Made by a program: the position numbers and the translations under genes
Source: Bin87 sp965220055
GTDB lineage: Bacteria > Chloroflexota > Dehalococcoidia > Lucifugimonadales > UBA3495
Length of the DNA: 64,000 nt
NCBI GenBank assembly: GCA_965220055.1
Contig: CBDCPE010000004.1
Coordinates: forward strand, 1,240,001 to 1,304,000
Direction of reading: 5' to 3'
The notes under the pieces: model-generated
The model's input: only the letters and a program-made list of their open reading frames with translations
Databases searched by the model: none
Told to the model about the DNA's origin: nothing
Shown: in pieces, positions 1 through 7,996 of the stretch
Position numbering within the stretch: position 1 is the stretch's first letter
Layout: every line of letters starts with the position of its first letter

Positions 1-825
1 GAATATCAGACCAAGACTTCCTAGGGAGAGGAGAAGGAACGCGATGTTCGGATTGGAGATGAACTCGACGAAACGCTCGCGCCACTGCAGTTTGACTTCC
101 TGCACCTCGGCGTCGGCCAAGTGCAGCGTTTGATCACCGGCGACGGTGGACACGGTCTGGCCGTCGAGGGCGGCGAGGAGCGTCGGGATGTCATCGGCGA
201 TCAGGTCGATGACTTTCGCCTCCAAGGCTTCGCTAGCACTGTAGGAGGCGGCGGAGCGCACGGTCTCCTCCAGAGCGTCGGCGTTGCGGCCGCGCTCCTC
301 GGCGATGGCACGGATGAGGGCAGCCGCGTCGTTGGTGACCTTGCTGGCGAGGGTCTCACTGATCTCTTCCCCGGTGCCGGAGACAGGCGTGGCGGCGCCG
401 ATGTTGGAGCCAGGGGTCATGGCCGCGACGTGGGCGGCTGCGGTGATGAAGGTTCCGGCGGAGCCGGCCTGGGCTCCCCGCGGCGAGACGAATACGGCGA
501 CGGGCACAGGGGAGCCGAGGAGGATCTCTACGATCTCGCGAGTGCTACTGTAGAGGCCTCCGGGAGTGTCCAGCCCGATGATCAGCAACTGGGCCCCATT
601 TTCGTTGGATCGTGTGACGGCGCGGCGGATTACGCGGACCTTGACCGGGCTGATGGTCTTTTCGATCCGGAGATTCAGAACAGTGTCGGCTTGGGCATTG
701 ACGCGGCCGTCAGGTCCGGCCAGGCCGAACATCCCTAGGGTGATGAAGAGGGCACACGTCGCAACCACCGCCCACCGCCTCACGAGTGGGCGGACCGACC
801 GACGGTTGATGGCAGCGGAGAGCAT
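1..825 (-). CDS. NfeD/ClpP-class membrane serine protease (partial, C-terminal part beyond window)
   Basis: The reverse strand is open from ATG at 825 to the window edge (275 codons, no stop), so only the N-terminal part is present. Residues about 15-35 form a hydrophobic signal/anchor segment. The rest matches the NfeD long form (ClpP-class protease, PH1510-N family): LLIIGLDTPGG near residues 80-90, then SPRGAQAGSAG near 113-124 with the presumed nucleophile Ser122, and a downstream SKVTNDAAALIRAIAEERGRN-like segment carrying the presumed general-base Lys. The final visible residues begin a hydrophobic stretch (NIAFLLLSLGSLGLIF), as expected for the following transmembrane domain. Such proteases are usually paired with a stomatin/prohibitin-like protein, which would lie outside the window. 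Family assignment is secure; substrate is unknown. Confidence 0.85.
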   Translation of the reverse strand, partial: MLSAAINRRSVRPLVRRWAVVATCALFITLGMFGLAGPDGRVNAQADTVLNLRIEKTISPVKVRVIRRAVTRSNENGAQLLIIGLDTPGGLYSSTREIVEILLGSPVPVAVFVSPRGAQAGSAGTFITAAAHVAAMTPGSNIGAATPVSGTGEEISETLASKVTNDAAALIRAIAEERGRNADALEETVRSAASYSASEALEAKVIDLIADDIPTLLAALDGQTVSTVAGDQTLHLADAEVQEVKLQWRERFVEFISNPNIAFLLLSLGSLGLIF

Positions 826-873
826 GAGCGGGTACCTGGGTTTATGATCGGGGCGAGCATGAGGTATGTCAAT

Positions 874-1156
874 GTAACTGTTCAGAGTTGGGAAGGTAAA
901 TTGATCGAAAGCGGTTAGCGAAGGAACTCTTCGTCTTCGTGGCTCAACCGAAGGTGCCGTCGGACAACAACGCCGCCGAGCGCAGCTTGCGCCACCTGGT
1001 GGTCAGCCGGAAGATCAGCGCAGGAACCCGCTCCCACCAGGGTACCGATACCAAGATGACGCTAGCCTCAATCTTCGGTACCTGGCGGGCCCAAGGCCTC
1101 AACCCTCTCACCGCCTGCCACCATCTGCTCACTTCCCCTCAAGTCTGAACTATTAC
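874..1156 (+). mobile_element. Internally deleted IS66-family remnant with both ends and target duplication
   Basis: The ends are imperfect inverted repeats: GTAACTGTTCAGAGTTG at 874-890 and the complement of 1140-1156, GTAATAGTTCAGACTTG (14 of 17 match). The element is flanked by an identical 8-bp direct repeat, ATGTCAAT, at 866-873 and 1157-1164. Ends starting with GTAA and an 8-bp target duplication are typical of IS66-family elements. Only 283 bp remain, containing the 3' end of the transposase gene, so most of the element was lost by internal deletion. It cannot encode its own transposase; it might still be mobilised in trans. Confidence 0.8.
900..1148 (+). pseudogene. IS66-type transposase C-terminal fragment
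   Basis: An open frame follows a stop at 897-899 and ends with TGA at 1146-1148, inside the right inverted repeat, as is usual for the IS66 transposase. The product reads RLAKELFVFVAQPKV, then PSDNNAAERSLRHLVVSRKIS, then GTDTKMTLASIFGTWRAQG. The NNxAERxLR and RKIS-GTRS blocks contain the final catalytic Glu region of the DDE transposase. The first 80% or more of the gene is missing. A spurious ATG-like GTG start at 939 exists, but the homology begins upstream of it, so this is a remnant and not a small gene. Confidence 0.85.
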
Positions 1157-1280
1157 ATGTCAATCGGGTGAGATGACGCGGGCGGATTCACTTTTGTAAA
1201 TCGTCGTCGGCCGAATCCCCACGGTATTCGTGGGAATCTGGTCCATGCACGGCCGCGCGCGACCGCCATTGCTACGTCTA

Positions 1281-1399
1281 CGAGATTGCCACGCTTCGCT
1301 CGCAATGACTAATCCGAGGGGTACCTATCCTGATGAGCCGGCGAGATTGCCGCGCTTCGCTCGCAATGACTGGTCGGAGGGATACCCATCGCAATGACT
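1281..1399. repeat. Tandem cluster of REP-like repeat (two full units, one partial)
   Basis: Units CGAGATTGCCACGCTTCGCT... at 1281-1309 and CGAGATTGCCGCGCTTCGCT... at 1342-1370 both end in CGCAATGAC, and a partial CGCAATGACTG unit follows at 1389-1399. Each is followed by a similar tail containing GAGGGGTACC, GAGGGATACC and GGGGGTACC. Within a unit, ATTGC near the start pairs with GCAAT near the end, so each can form a hairpin. Related copies occur at 12013-12047, 12164-12198 and 36310-36338. The rest of the interval 1165-1492 holds no gene I can support. Confidence 0.8.
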
Positions 1400-1492
1400 G
1401 ATCGGGGGTACCCATGTTGGTGGTTTGACTAGGGCCGGCGGCTGCCCATACAATGCGGTCAACCGAACATCGGAACAGGAGCGGACGATTCC

Positions 1493-2353
1493 ATGGACTA
1501 CCAGTACATTCTGTCAGACAAAGAGCGTGTCTCCAAGTGGGAAGGCAACGGCGACCGGCGTCGTGAGAAGGTGGGACACGTTGCGTTTCTAACCATGAAC
1601 CGACCTGAAGTGCTGAACGCCATGAATCGGCAGCTGACAGAAGAGCTCCACGATGCCGTGCGGTACGCGAACGAGGACGCAGACATTGGGTGCATCGTGA
1701 TCACGGGCGCCGACACGCACCCGCGAGTCCCGGCGTTTACCGCCGGCGGCGACATCCACGAGCAACGCGAAGACCAGGCGGCGCTGAACGCAGGCGGGCT
1801 GACCACGGACGATCTGGACACTCGATCCGCCCGACGGCAGAGAGGCGGCTATGAACTCAGCGCGTCCGACAAGCCGGTGATCGGGATGATAAACGGACTG
1901 GCCTACGGCGGCGGCGCGGTGCTGTCTTCGTCGGTGGACATCCGGATCGGATCCGACGCAGCGCGGTTCCGGTTCCTGGCAGCGGCGTATGGGCGGATCA
2001 ACTCGACTTGGACGCTGACCAACCAGGTAGGTTGGCCGCAGGCGAAGGAATTGCTGTTCACCGCCAGGATAGTCGAAGCGGAAGAGGCTTACCGGATCGG
2101 GCTGCTCAACCACCTGGTGCCGAGCTACCGGCTACGGCAGAAGACGATGGAGGTGGCGACCGAGATTGCCACCAACGACACACCGTCGGTGATCGGGATC
2201 AAGCGACTGCTGCTGCAGCACATGGGCGGCAGCCTGGAACAGCAGTGGATGAACGAAAAGGACTTCACCACCAACGTCCTGCGGGGCACCTTGGCGGAAG
2301 AGGCATTCCCGGACTTTTTGGCTCGACGCGGCCGACCAGTGCGCGGCGCATAA
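1493..2353 (+). CDS. Enoyl-CoA hydratase/isomerase (crotonase) family protein
   Basis: A 286-residue crotonase-fold protein; the start ATG at 1493 follows a purine-rich GGAACAGGAGCGG. Visible landmarks are LTMNRPEVLNAMN (about 33-45), the first oxyanion-hole loop FTAGGDI (82-88) and the second, INGLAYGGGAVL (133-144). The family uses backbone amides of these loops to stabilise CoA thioester enolates. The canonical catalytic glutamates (GGGxEL and FxxPE) are not evident here: the matching places read GGGAVL and FLAAAYGR. It may therefore catalyse an isomerase, hydrolase or lyase reaction rather than hydration. About 25 residues precede the fold, slightly longer than usual. It stands alone, followed by a strong terminator hairpin. 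Confidence 0.85.
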   Translation: MDYQYILSDKERVSKWEGNGDRRREKVGHVAFLTMNRPEVLNAMNRQLTEELHDAVRYANEDADIGCIVITGADTHPRVPAFTAGGDIHEQREDQAALNAGGLTTDDLDTRSARRQRGGYELSASDKPVIGMINGLAYGGGAVLSSSVDIRIGSDAARFRFLAAAYGRINSTWTLTNQVGWPQAKELLFTARIVEAEEAYRIGLLNHLVPSYRLRQKTMEVATEIATNDTPSVIGIKRLLLQHMGGSLEQQWMNEKDFTTNVLRGTLAEEAFPDFLARRGRPVRGA

Positions 2354-2373
2354 CCTCAATCGGGTCAACGCAC

Positions 2374-2411
2374 GCAAAACGCCCTCACCGGATGCGGTGA
2401 GGGCGTTTTGC
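2374..2411. terminator. Bidirectional terminator hairpin
   Basis: A perfect 16-bp stem, GCAAAACGCCCTCACC paired with GGTGAGGGCGTTTTGC, around a 6-nt loop, sits between the plus-strand crotonase gene (ends 2353) and the minus-strand small gene (ends 2429). A-rich and T-rich outer stem bases give a U-run in both directions. Confidence 0.85.
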
Positions 2412-2428
2412 GACCTGCGATCGCAGGT

Positions 2429-2701
2429 TCAGCGGGAGTTGCTATGGCGGTGCTCAGGGTTCTCGGCGAGCTCGGCCGTATCCCCGCTCCACCTGGTGTT
2501 CCCGTCAGCATCGATGATGGTGTAGGCGACGGGAGGCGAGGCAGGAGGACAATCGCCCGGCATGGCGTAATCGAGGTATCGTGAGGTAAGCGTGTTGGCG
2601 ATGGGCTGAAAGGGTGACAGGGCGCGGGCAACCAAAGGTTTGTCCAAGACGTTCACCAGGACCCGGTTGACTCGATAGACGCTGTTCTGAATGATCGGCA
2701 T
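2429..2701 (-). CDS. Small hypothetical protein (90 aa)
   Basis: ATG at 2701 is preceded on the minus strand by GGGGGAACT, a plausible ribosome binding site, and the gene ends just before the terminator at 2374-2411. The product starts MPIIQNSVYRVNRVLVNVLDK and ends with a polar tail, without obvious domain, signal peptide or membrane helix. Residues about 58-68 (YTIIDADGNTR) look like a beta strand/turn. I do not recognise the family. Support comes from ribosome site, terminator and natural composition only. Confidence 0.5.
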   Translation of the reverse strand: MPIIQNSVYRVNRVLVNVLDKPLVARALSPFQPIANTLTSRYLDYAMPGDCPPASPPVAYTIIDADGNTRWSGDTAELAENPEHRHSNSR

Positions 2702-2756
2702 AGTTCCCCCGGTTAGCGCGTGGCTAAACCACCGTATTCACTCCGATTATACTCGA

Positions 2757-3104
2757 TTATTCGACAGTGCGGTTATCGGTGGCATCGTTACCAGCGTCGT
2801 CGCCGCTGATGCGGTAAAGTTCTTCAAGCCGGCGGATGCGGGCGGCCAGGTCGCCGGCCTGGTACTGGGCACGCAGACGCTGCGATTCGGCTTCGGCGCG
2901 GTCGGCACGCAGGCGTTGCAGTTCGGCTTCCTACTGGGCAGCAGGAGCTAGCTCCTGTGCATTTTTGGCTCGCTCCCGCGCATTCTCCGCATCGAGCCGC
3001 GCATTTTAGGCACGCCGGCGCTCTTCGTCGAGTCGGTGATCTCTTAAGGATGCCAAGACGATAGCAAAAGCCAGGACATAGAATTTGACGTTGCTCCAGA
3101 TCAC
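2757..3104 (-). pseudogene. Coiled-coil membrane-anchored protein, broken by two nonsense codons
   Basis: Read from GTG at 3104, the frame encodes a hydrophobic N-terminus (VKFYVLAFAIVLASL) followed by a charged heptad-like helix rich in R, E, A and L (RLDEERRRA, NARLDAENARERAKNAQEL, EAELQRLRADRAEAESQRLR), ending at TAA 2757-2759. Two stops interrupt it: TAA at 3006-3008 and TAG at 2931-2933. Each falls where the coiled-coil pattern would accept glutamine, so single C-to-T changes from CAA and CAG explain both. This gives a 116-codon decayed gene. No family is recognised. Confidence 0.6.
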
Positions 3105-3140
3105 AGACCTAGATCTGACCTACGCCGCTACATTATAACT

Positions 3141-3755
3141 TTACGCATCCAAAGTGCCTTTGGTGCTGGGGACCTGGCCGGCGGCGCGAGGGTCGGGTTC
3201 TACAGCATCCCGCAAGGCACGGGCGAGGGCTTTGCACAAGGCTTCGGCCTTATGATGGGGGCTGACGCCGGCGAGCACCTTAGCGTGGAGGTTGATGCGG
3301 GCCTCGATTGCAAAGGACTCGAGGAAGTGGGCGATCAGGTCGCCGGACAGGGATTCCACCATCAAATCGTTGAGGGTGGTTTCCACGGTGACGTAGGGAC
3401 GGCCGCTCCAGTCAACCGCGACCATTACCAACGTCTCGTCAAGGGGAACAATGGCATGGCCCATCCGGCGGATGCCACGCGGTTCCCCGAGGGCCTGGCC
3501 GAAGGCGCGGCCCAGCATGATTGCGGTGTCCTCAACGAGGTGGTGCCAGCCAACATGGGTGTCGCCCTGGGCTTTCAGAGTGATGTCGAACAGGCCGTGC
3601 CGCGCGATCTGGCTGACCATGTGATCCAAGAAGCCGTTGCCGGTGTCGACGTCATACTGGCCCTGGCCATCCAGGTTCACAGCTATGGAAATGCTGGTTT
3701 CGGCGGTGGAACGCTCCAATCTTGCAATGCGTGCGGTTGAATCGGGGGTGGCCAT
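3141..3755 (-). CDS. hisB: Imidazoleglycerol-phosphate dehydratase
   Basis: HisB dehydrates imidazole glycerol phosphate to imidazole acetol phosphate, step six of histidine synthesis, in the cytoplasm. The 204-residue protein is of usual monofunctional length and shows the duplicated manganese-binding motifs: FLDHMVSQIARHG (about 42-54), HHLVEDTAI (about 71-79) and the C-terminal SPHHKAEALCKALARALRDA. ATG at 3755 lies one base after the hisC stop, so the two are translationally coupled. It is the last gene of the histidine operon; no clear terminator hairpin follows. Confidence 0.97.
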   Translation of the reverse strand: MATPDSTARIARLERSTAETSISIAVNLDGQGQYDVDTGNGFLDHMVSQIARHGLFDITLKAQGDTHVGWHHLVEDTAIMLGRAFGQALGEPRGIRRMGHAIVPLDETLVMVAVDWSGRPYVTVETTLNDLMVESLSGDLIAHFLESFAIEARINLHAKVLAGVSPHHKAEALCKALARALRDAVEPDPRAAGQVPSTKGTLDA

Positions 3756-3756
3756 G

Positions 3757-4851
3757 CTAGTCCACTCCGAGGACGGCGCGAAAGCCGGCGATCACAGCGT
3801 CAGTCTCTTCCGGCTTCCCGACGCTGGAACGTATGTAATCGCGGAGCAGTTCGTTGTCGAAGTAGCGCAGGAAGACCCCCCGCCGGCACATGGCTTCGTA
3901 CACGTCCAAGCCGCGGCCATCGGGCATCTTGCAGAGGATGAAGTTGGCCTGCGAAGGCCAGACCGTGATCCCGGGGATCTCGCACAGCAACCGATACATG
4001 CGTCCACGTTCATTGACGATGGCGTCGACGCGATCCAGGAGGTGAGCGGTGTCAGACAAGGAAGCCAGGAGGGCGATTTCGGCGGCGAGGTTGACGTTGT
4101 AGGGGGGCTTCATTCCCATCATGGTGGCTGCCAGTTCGGGATCCATGGCACCCGCGCCGATGCGGAGCCCGGCCAAGCCGGCCCACTTGCTGAACGTGCG
4201 CAGCACCACGAGGTTGCGATATTCGGGAAGCAGCGGTATCAGGGTTTGGCCGCAGAAATCGTAGTAGGCCTCGTCAGAAACGACCAACAGGCCGGTATCC
4301 AGCAGGGCGCGGGCCTGGGCCTCGGTGACCACGTTGCCCGTGGGATTGTTGGGGGTGGGGAAAAAGATGGCCTTGGTGCGAGGGGTAATGGCTCCCTGTA
4401 TCGCCTCGATGTCGATGTCGAAATTGTGGTCGCGAGGGACGGAGACCGCCTTGGCTCCAGCGACATCAGCGGAGAACGAGTACATGCCAAAGGTCGGCAC
4501 CGGGATGATGATTTCATCGCCGGGCGCCAGGAACATGCGCATCAACAGATCGATGATCTCATCGCTGCCGTTACCGGCGACGATATTGTCCTCAGAGACG
4601 CCGAGGTAATCGGACAAGGCGGCGCGAAGGCGGCGCTGGGACGGATCAGGATAGTGGTTGTAGTCGCGGAAACTGCCGAGCGCCTCGGCTACCTGGGGGG
4701 ATGGGCCATAAGGGTTTTCGTTTCCGTTCAGGCGAATGACCTGTTCCAACGGTATGCCAGCTTCTTCGGCCAGCGTTTCGCTGGGTGACACCCCCTGGTA
4801 GGTCTTCAGGCGACTGATGTGGGGAAGGAGCAGATCTTCAATATCGGGCAT
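3757..4851 (-). CDS. hisC: Histidinol-phosphate aminotransferase
   Basis: A class I/II PLP-dependent aminotransferase of 364 residues, converting imidazole acetol phosphate and glutamate to histidinol phosphate. Visible motifs are NGNENPYGPS (42-51), FFPTPNNPTGN (163-173), the SDEAYYDF aspartate/tyrosine block (192-199), PLP lysine Lys222 in RTFSKWAGLAGLRIG, and the C-terminal phosphate-binding RSSVGKPEE. I chose ATG at 4851; an in-frame TTG at 4866 would add five residues. The gene follows hisD closely and is followed by hisB after one base. Confidence 0.96.
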   Translation of the reverse strand: MPDIEDLLLPHISRLKTYQGVSPSETLAEEAGIPLEQVIRLNGNENPYGPSPQVAEALGSFRDYNHYPDPSQRRLRAALSDYLGVSEDNIVAGNGSDEIIDLLMRMFLAPGDEIIIPVPTFGMYSFSADVAGAKAVSVPRDHNFDIDIEAIQGAITPRTKAIFFPTPNNPTGNVVTEAQARALLDTGLLVVSDEAYYDFCGQTLIPLLPEYRNLVVLRTFSKWAGLAGLRIGAGAMDPELAATMMGMKPPYNVNLAAEIALLASLSDTAHLLDRVDAIVNERGRMYRLLCEIPGITVWPSQANFILCKMPDGRGLDVYEAMCRRGVFLRYFDNELLRDYIRSSVGKPEETDAVIAGFRAVLGVD

Positions 4852-4871
4852 GGTAGGGCGTTCCAAATGCG

Positions 4872-6206
4872 TTAGCGAGTTTGCAGGGCAGCGATGTGGT
4901 CGAGGCGAGCCTGCACCGCGCCGGCGTGGCCCGGCAGGCCCTCGGCTTCGGCGATACGGACGGCGGCGGCACCCAAGTCACTGAACCGCTGGGGGCTGAG
5001 GCCAACCACCGGCATAGTTCGCAGGAAGTGGTGGACGCTGAGAGCGGAGCTGAAACGGGCGGTGCCACCGGTAGGCATGACGTGGGACGGACCGGCGATG
5101 TAGTCACCCATGACCTCGGGGGAGAATTCCCCGAGGAACAGGCCGCCGGCGTTGCGCACCTGACCAGCCCAGGCCCACGGGTTAGCGACCATGAGGCAGA
5201 GGTGCTCGGGAGCGATATGGTTGGCAACGGCGATGGCCTCGGTGAAGTCGTCCACCAGAACGATGCAACCCTGACGCTCGAGGGAATGGCGGATGGTGTC
5301 AGCGCGAGGGTTGCCGGAAATCTGGGCGTCCAGTTCGGCTGCAACGGTATCGATCAGGTCCTGGGAGTCGGTCACGAGGATAGCCGAGGCCATAGGATCG
5401 TGCTCGGCCTGGGCAATGAGATCGGCGGCGCAGAAGACGGGGTTCGCAGTTGCGTCGGCGAGAACGATGGTTTCCGTGGGACCGAAAACGCCGTCGATGT
5501 CGACCTGGCCCTGCACCATGCGTTTGGCATAGGCGACGAAGACGTTGCCGGGACCGCAGATCTTGTCGACCTTACGGATGGTCTCAGTGCCGTAAGCGAG
5601 CGCGCCGATGGCAGGGACGCCACCGACCTGGTAGACGGTATCCACGGCGGCAATGCGGGCGGCGGCGAGGACCGTAGAGTTCAACGGTTCCTGGCCGCGG
5701 CGGGGTGTAACCAAGACGACCTCACTGACGCCGGCGACGCGGGCTGGTATAGCGGTCATCAGGACGGTGGAAGGATAAGCAGCGGTGCCACCTGGTGCGT
5801 AGAGTCCAACGCGTTCGAGGGGTCGTACCAACTCGCCCAAACCGCCGCCAAGGTCCACCCAATCGCGGGGCAAAGTGGCCTCGTGGAACTCGGTGATGCG
5901 GCGGGCGGCGAGTTCCAGAGCCTGTTTCAAGTCGGCTGGTGTCGATTCCCAAGCAGCCTCGAGCTCGGCCCGAGGCACTTCGAGGCTGGCCAGATCCGCG
6001 CCGTCGAGCAGCCTGGCATAGCGGCGGACGGCAACGTCACCTTCCGCGCGAACCTCGCGGAGCATCTGTATAACGGAGGACTCCGGAGTGGCGTCGTCAC
6101 CGAAGAGATCGCGGGTGCGACGCAGCGCCTCCTCGGGCAGGGACGACAGGTCAAGGGGGTCGATGCGGGTGAGAACCGTTTCGGCGACCGCCAGCCCGCG
6201 CACCAT
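4872..6206 (-). CDS. hisD: Histidinol dehydrogenase
   Basis: HisD performs the last two NAD-dependent oxidations of histidinol to histidine. The 444-residue product shows VGLYAPGGTAAYPSTVLM (about 125-142), DKICGPGNVFVAYAK (about 215-229), the zinc/substrate region LIAQAEHDPMASAILV, and the late GPSHVMPTGGTARFSS block. I chose ATG at 6206, one base after the upstream stop (6208-6210). The frame extends upstream to 6347, but that part overlaps the preceding gene and encodes Ser/Pro/Thr-rich nonsense. Neighbours confirm the histidine operon. Confidence 0.96.
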   Translation of the reverse strand: MVRGLAVAETVLTRIDPLDLSSLPEEALRRTRDLFGDDATPESSVIQMLREVRAEGDVAVRRYARLLDGADLASLEVPRAELEAAWESTPADLKQALELAARRITEFHEATLPRDWVDLGGGLGELVRPLERVGLYAPGGTAAYPSTVLMTAIPARVAGVSEVVLVTPRRGQEPLNSTVLAAARIAAVDTVYQVGGVPAIGALAYGTETIRKVDKICGPGNVFVAYAKRMVQGQVDIDGVFGPTETIVLADATANPVFCAADLIAQAEHDPMASAILVTDSQDLIDTVAAELDAQISGNPRADTIRHSLERQGCIVLVDDFTEAIAVANHIAPEHLCLMVANPWAWAGQVRNAGGLFLGEFSPEVMGDYIAGPSHVMPTGGTARFSSALSVHHFLRTMPVVGLSPQRFSDLGAAAVRIAEAEGLPGHAGAVQARLDHIAALQTR

Positions 6207-6207
6207 C

Positions 6208-6969
6208 TTAAGTCGCACTGAGATACTCCCGGGCCTGGGCCTTGGTTTCGTCGATAACCCGCTGGCGGTAGGTGTCGATGAGATCGGCGGGGATGCGTTC
6301 GTACACGCGCTCGAGGCTCTGGGGCATTTCGGCGAGGAAACCGTCAACGACCTGCTGCACTTCGTCGCTATCGCGGTACATGCGGTTGAGCGCGCGCTTG
6401 AGGCGCTCCCAAGTGAAATCCCAGCCCAACAGGCGTGCGACCCAACTTCGCCATTCGTCGATCAGTTCGTCCTGCAAGAATTCCAACGCCGGCATCTGGT
6501 CCACGGCGGCGATGGCGTCGCTTTCAATGGCGAGGCGGTCGTTTTCGTCCAGGACCGCACGATCCATGTCCAGCTGAAGGGCCCGATCCCAGATGTGCGA
6601 CTCGATTTCGGTGTCGGTGACGCGGTTGTCCGGAGTGAAGTGGGGACGGAACATGGTGGTGATCCACATTTCGTCAGCCACAAGATGGCTCACGTAACCC
6701 AGGAGGAATGACCTGGTCTGGGGAGACAACCCGTTTTCGGAACCGGCCAGGCGCGGGTGCAGTTCGAACATGCGCTGGACACCGGCGCCGACGTGAGTGA
6801 CGGACAGGTCGGAGAAATGGGTCCGGGCACGGTCCCACTTGGTCATGGCCCGGATGTCGGGCGTCGTCGACCCGAGGTACGCCGCGCCGGGATGATCGTG
6901 GGCGTAGCCCCAATCAAGCTCGGTGGCAACCTGCTGGCACAGGTAGATGTGCATGGGCAGGTTAGGCAT
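6208..6969 (-). CDS. Zinc-dependent phospholipase C-like protein in the his operon
   Basis: A 253-residue alpha-helical protein of the Zn_dep_PLPC type: MPNLPMHIYLCQQVA at the start, LGSTTPDIRAMTKWDRARTHF (about 32-52) and LLGYVSHLVADEMW (about 89-102). Metal-ligand candidates are His7, Asp38, His51, His95 and Asp99. Family members are nuclease/phospholipase-like hydrolases or uncharacterised proteins; the true substrate is unknown. No signal peptide is seen, which argues against a secreted phospholipase. Its ATG overlaps the hisG stop by eight bases and its stop lies one base before hisD, so it is fully embedded in the histidine operon. A histidine-related phosphatase or hydrolase role is possible but unproven. 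Confidence 0.75.
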   Translation of the reverse strand: MPNLPMHIYLCQQVATELDWGYAHDHPGAAYLGSTTPDIRAMTKWDRARTHFSDLSVTHVGAGVQRMFELHPRLAGSENGLSPQTRSFLLGYVSHLVADEMWITTMFRPHFTPDNRVTDTEIESHIWDRALQLDMDRAVLDENDRLAIESDAIAAVDQMPALEFLQDELIDEWRSWVARLLGWDFTWERLKRALNRMYRDSDEVQQVVDGFLAEMPQSLERVYERIPADLIDTYRQRVIDETKAQAREYLSAT

Positions 6970-7981
6970 GGCAGCGCTCGTCGGCGTTCATGGCGGCGAT
7001 GTGGGACATGAGGCCACTGAACGCCTGGGACTCGCCCTTGAACAGGTAGGAAAGTTGTGCGGCGGCGATATCCACTCCGCCGCACTCGCGCAGGTGGGCG
7101 ACAGCGTCCAACAGGCGGTTCTTGCGGATCAACAGGGAGACGGCGTACCAATCCTCCTCTTCGACGCTGAACACGCGGGCTACGGTGGGACCCTGGATAC
7201 CCGCGATTTCAGGGCGGGCGAGGATCATCGAGCTCACGTCCTCGGCGGAACGGCCCTGAACGTTGGCGGTGATACGATAATACGGCTCGGAGCGCAGATG
7301 GGCTTCCAGCATCTCAGTCAAAGAGCGGGCGAGCTCCAGATCGGACGGGCAACTGGCGAGGGACGACGGATTGGCGATGAGGCAGGCCTGGGATGTTAGG
7401 ATGGTGCCGCCGTCGAGGGTTTTCAGGCGGTTCTCGCGAAGTGTCGTTCCGGTGGCTGAGAGGTCCGCGATGAGGTCGGCGTAGCCGGCGATGGGAGCAG
7501 CTTCCAACGTGCCGCTGGCCGGGACGAGGGTGAAGTAGTTGATGCCACGCTCGAACAGATAACGGCGCAGGAGACGCGGGTACTTGGTGGCGATGCGAAG
7601 CTGGCGTCCGCGCTCGTGGAACTCCAAAGCGAGGTCGGCCAGATCGTCGACGGACGTTACGTCAAGCCAGGAGTCAGGGACGGCCAGCACGTATTCGCAA
7701 CCACCGAAGCCGAGATCGTCCATGACGGGGATCACGGAATCATCGTCGCGACGGTACTCCATGAGTCGGTCCAGTCCGGTGATTCCCATCTCGGCACTGC
7801 CCTCTTCCACCTTGGTGGTGATGTCGGCGGTACGCTGGAAGAGAACGTCGATGCCGGCCAAAGACGGGATGGTGCCAGTGTAGCGGCGGGAATTGGGCCG
7901 GCTCACCTTGACGCCACAGGACGCCAAGAACCTCATGGTCGGATCGCCCAGTTCGCCGTCGCTTGGTATTACCAGTCTCAA
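6962..7981 (-). CDS. hisG: ATP phosphoribosyltransferase, long form
   Basis: HisG condenses ATP and PRPP, the committed step of histidine synthesis. The 339-residue product has the two-lobed catalytic part, including GITGLDRLMEY and the PRPP loop ASGTLEAAPIAGYAD (about 179-193), then a C-terminal regulatory-type domain with GIQGPTVARVFS, EDWYAV and LRECGGVDIAAAQLSYLF. That makes it the long form, with about 40 extra C-terminal residues. Start is TTG at 7981, chosen because GGAG lies eight bases before it and the sequence begins MRLVIPSDGEL as in the family. It lies 15 bases after a hisZ-like gene, an unusual partner for a long-form HisG. Confidence 0.93.
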   Translation of the reverse strand: MRLVIPSDGELGDPTMRFLASCGVKVSRPNSRRYTGTIPSLAGIDVLFQRTADITTKVEEGSAEMGITGLDRLMEYRRDDDSVIPVMDDLGFGGCEYVLAVPDSWLDVTSVDDLADLALEFHERGRQLRIATKYPRLLRRYLFERGINYFTLVPASGTLEAAPIAGYADLIADLSATGTTLRENRLKTLDGGTILTSQACLIANPSSLASCPSDLELARSLTEMLEAHLRSEPYYRITANVQGRSAEDVSSMILARPEIAGIQGPTVARVFSVEEEDWYAVSLLIRKNRLLDAVAHLRECGGVDIAAAQLSYLFKGESQAFSGLMSHIAAMNADERCHA

Positions 7982-7996
7982 GACGTTTCTCCGAGC

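Noticed and set aside
1281..1399. CRISPR-like array
   Set aside because: There are only two full units, each nearly a hairpin with similar tails, irregular spacing and no cas genes; it matches dispersed copies elsewhere.
2757..3104. Reading the TAA and TAG codons as recoded glutamine
   Set aside because: TAA and TAG serve as ordinary stops of many genes in the same window, including the end of this frame, so code reassignment is not supported.
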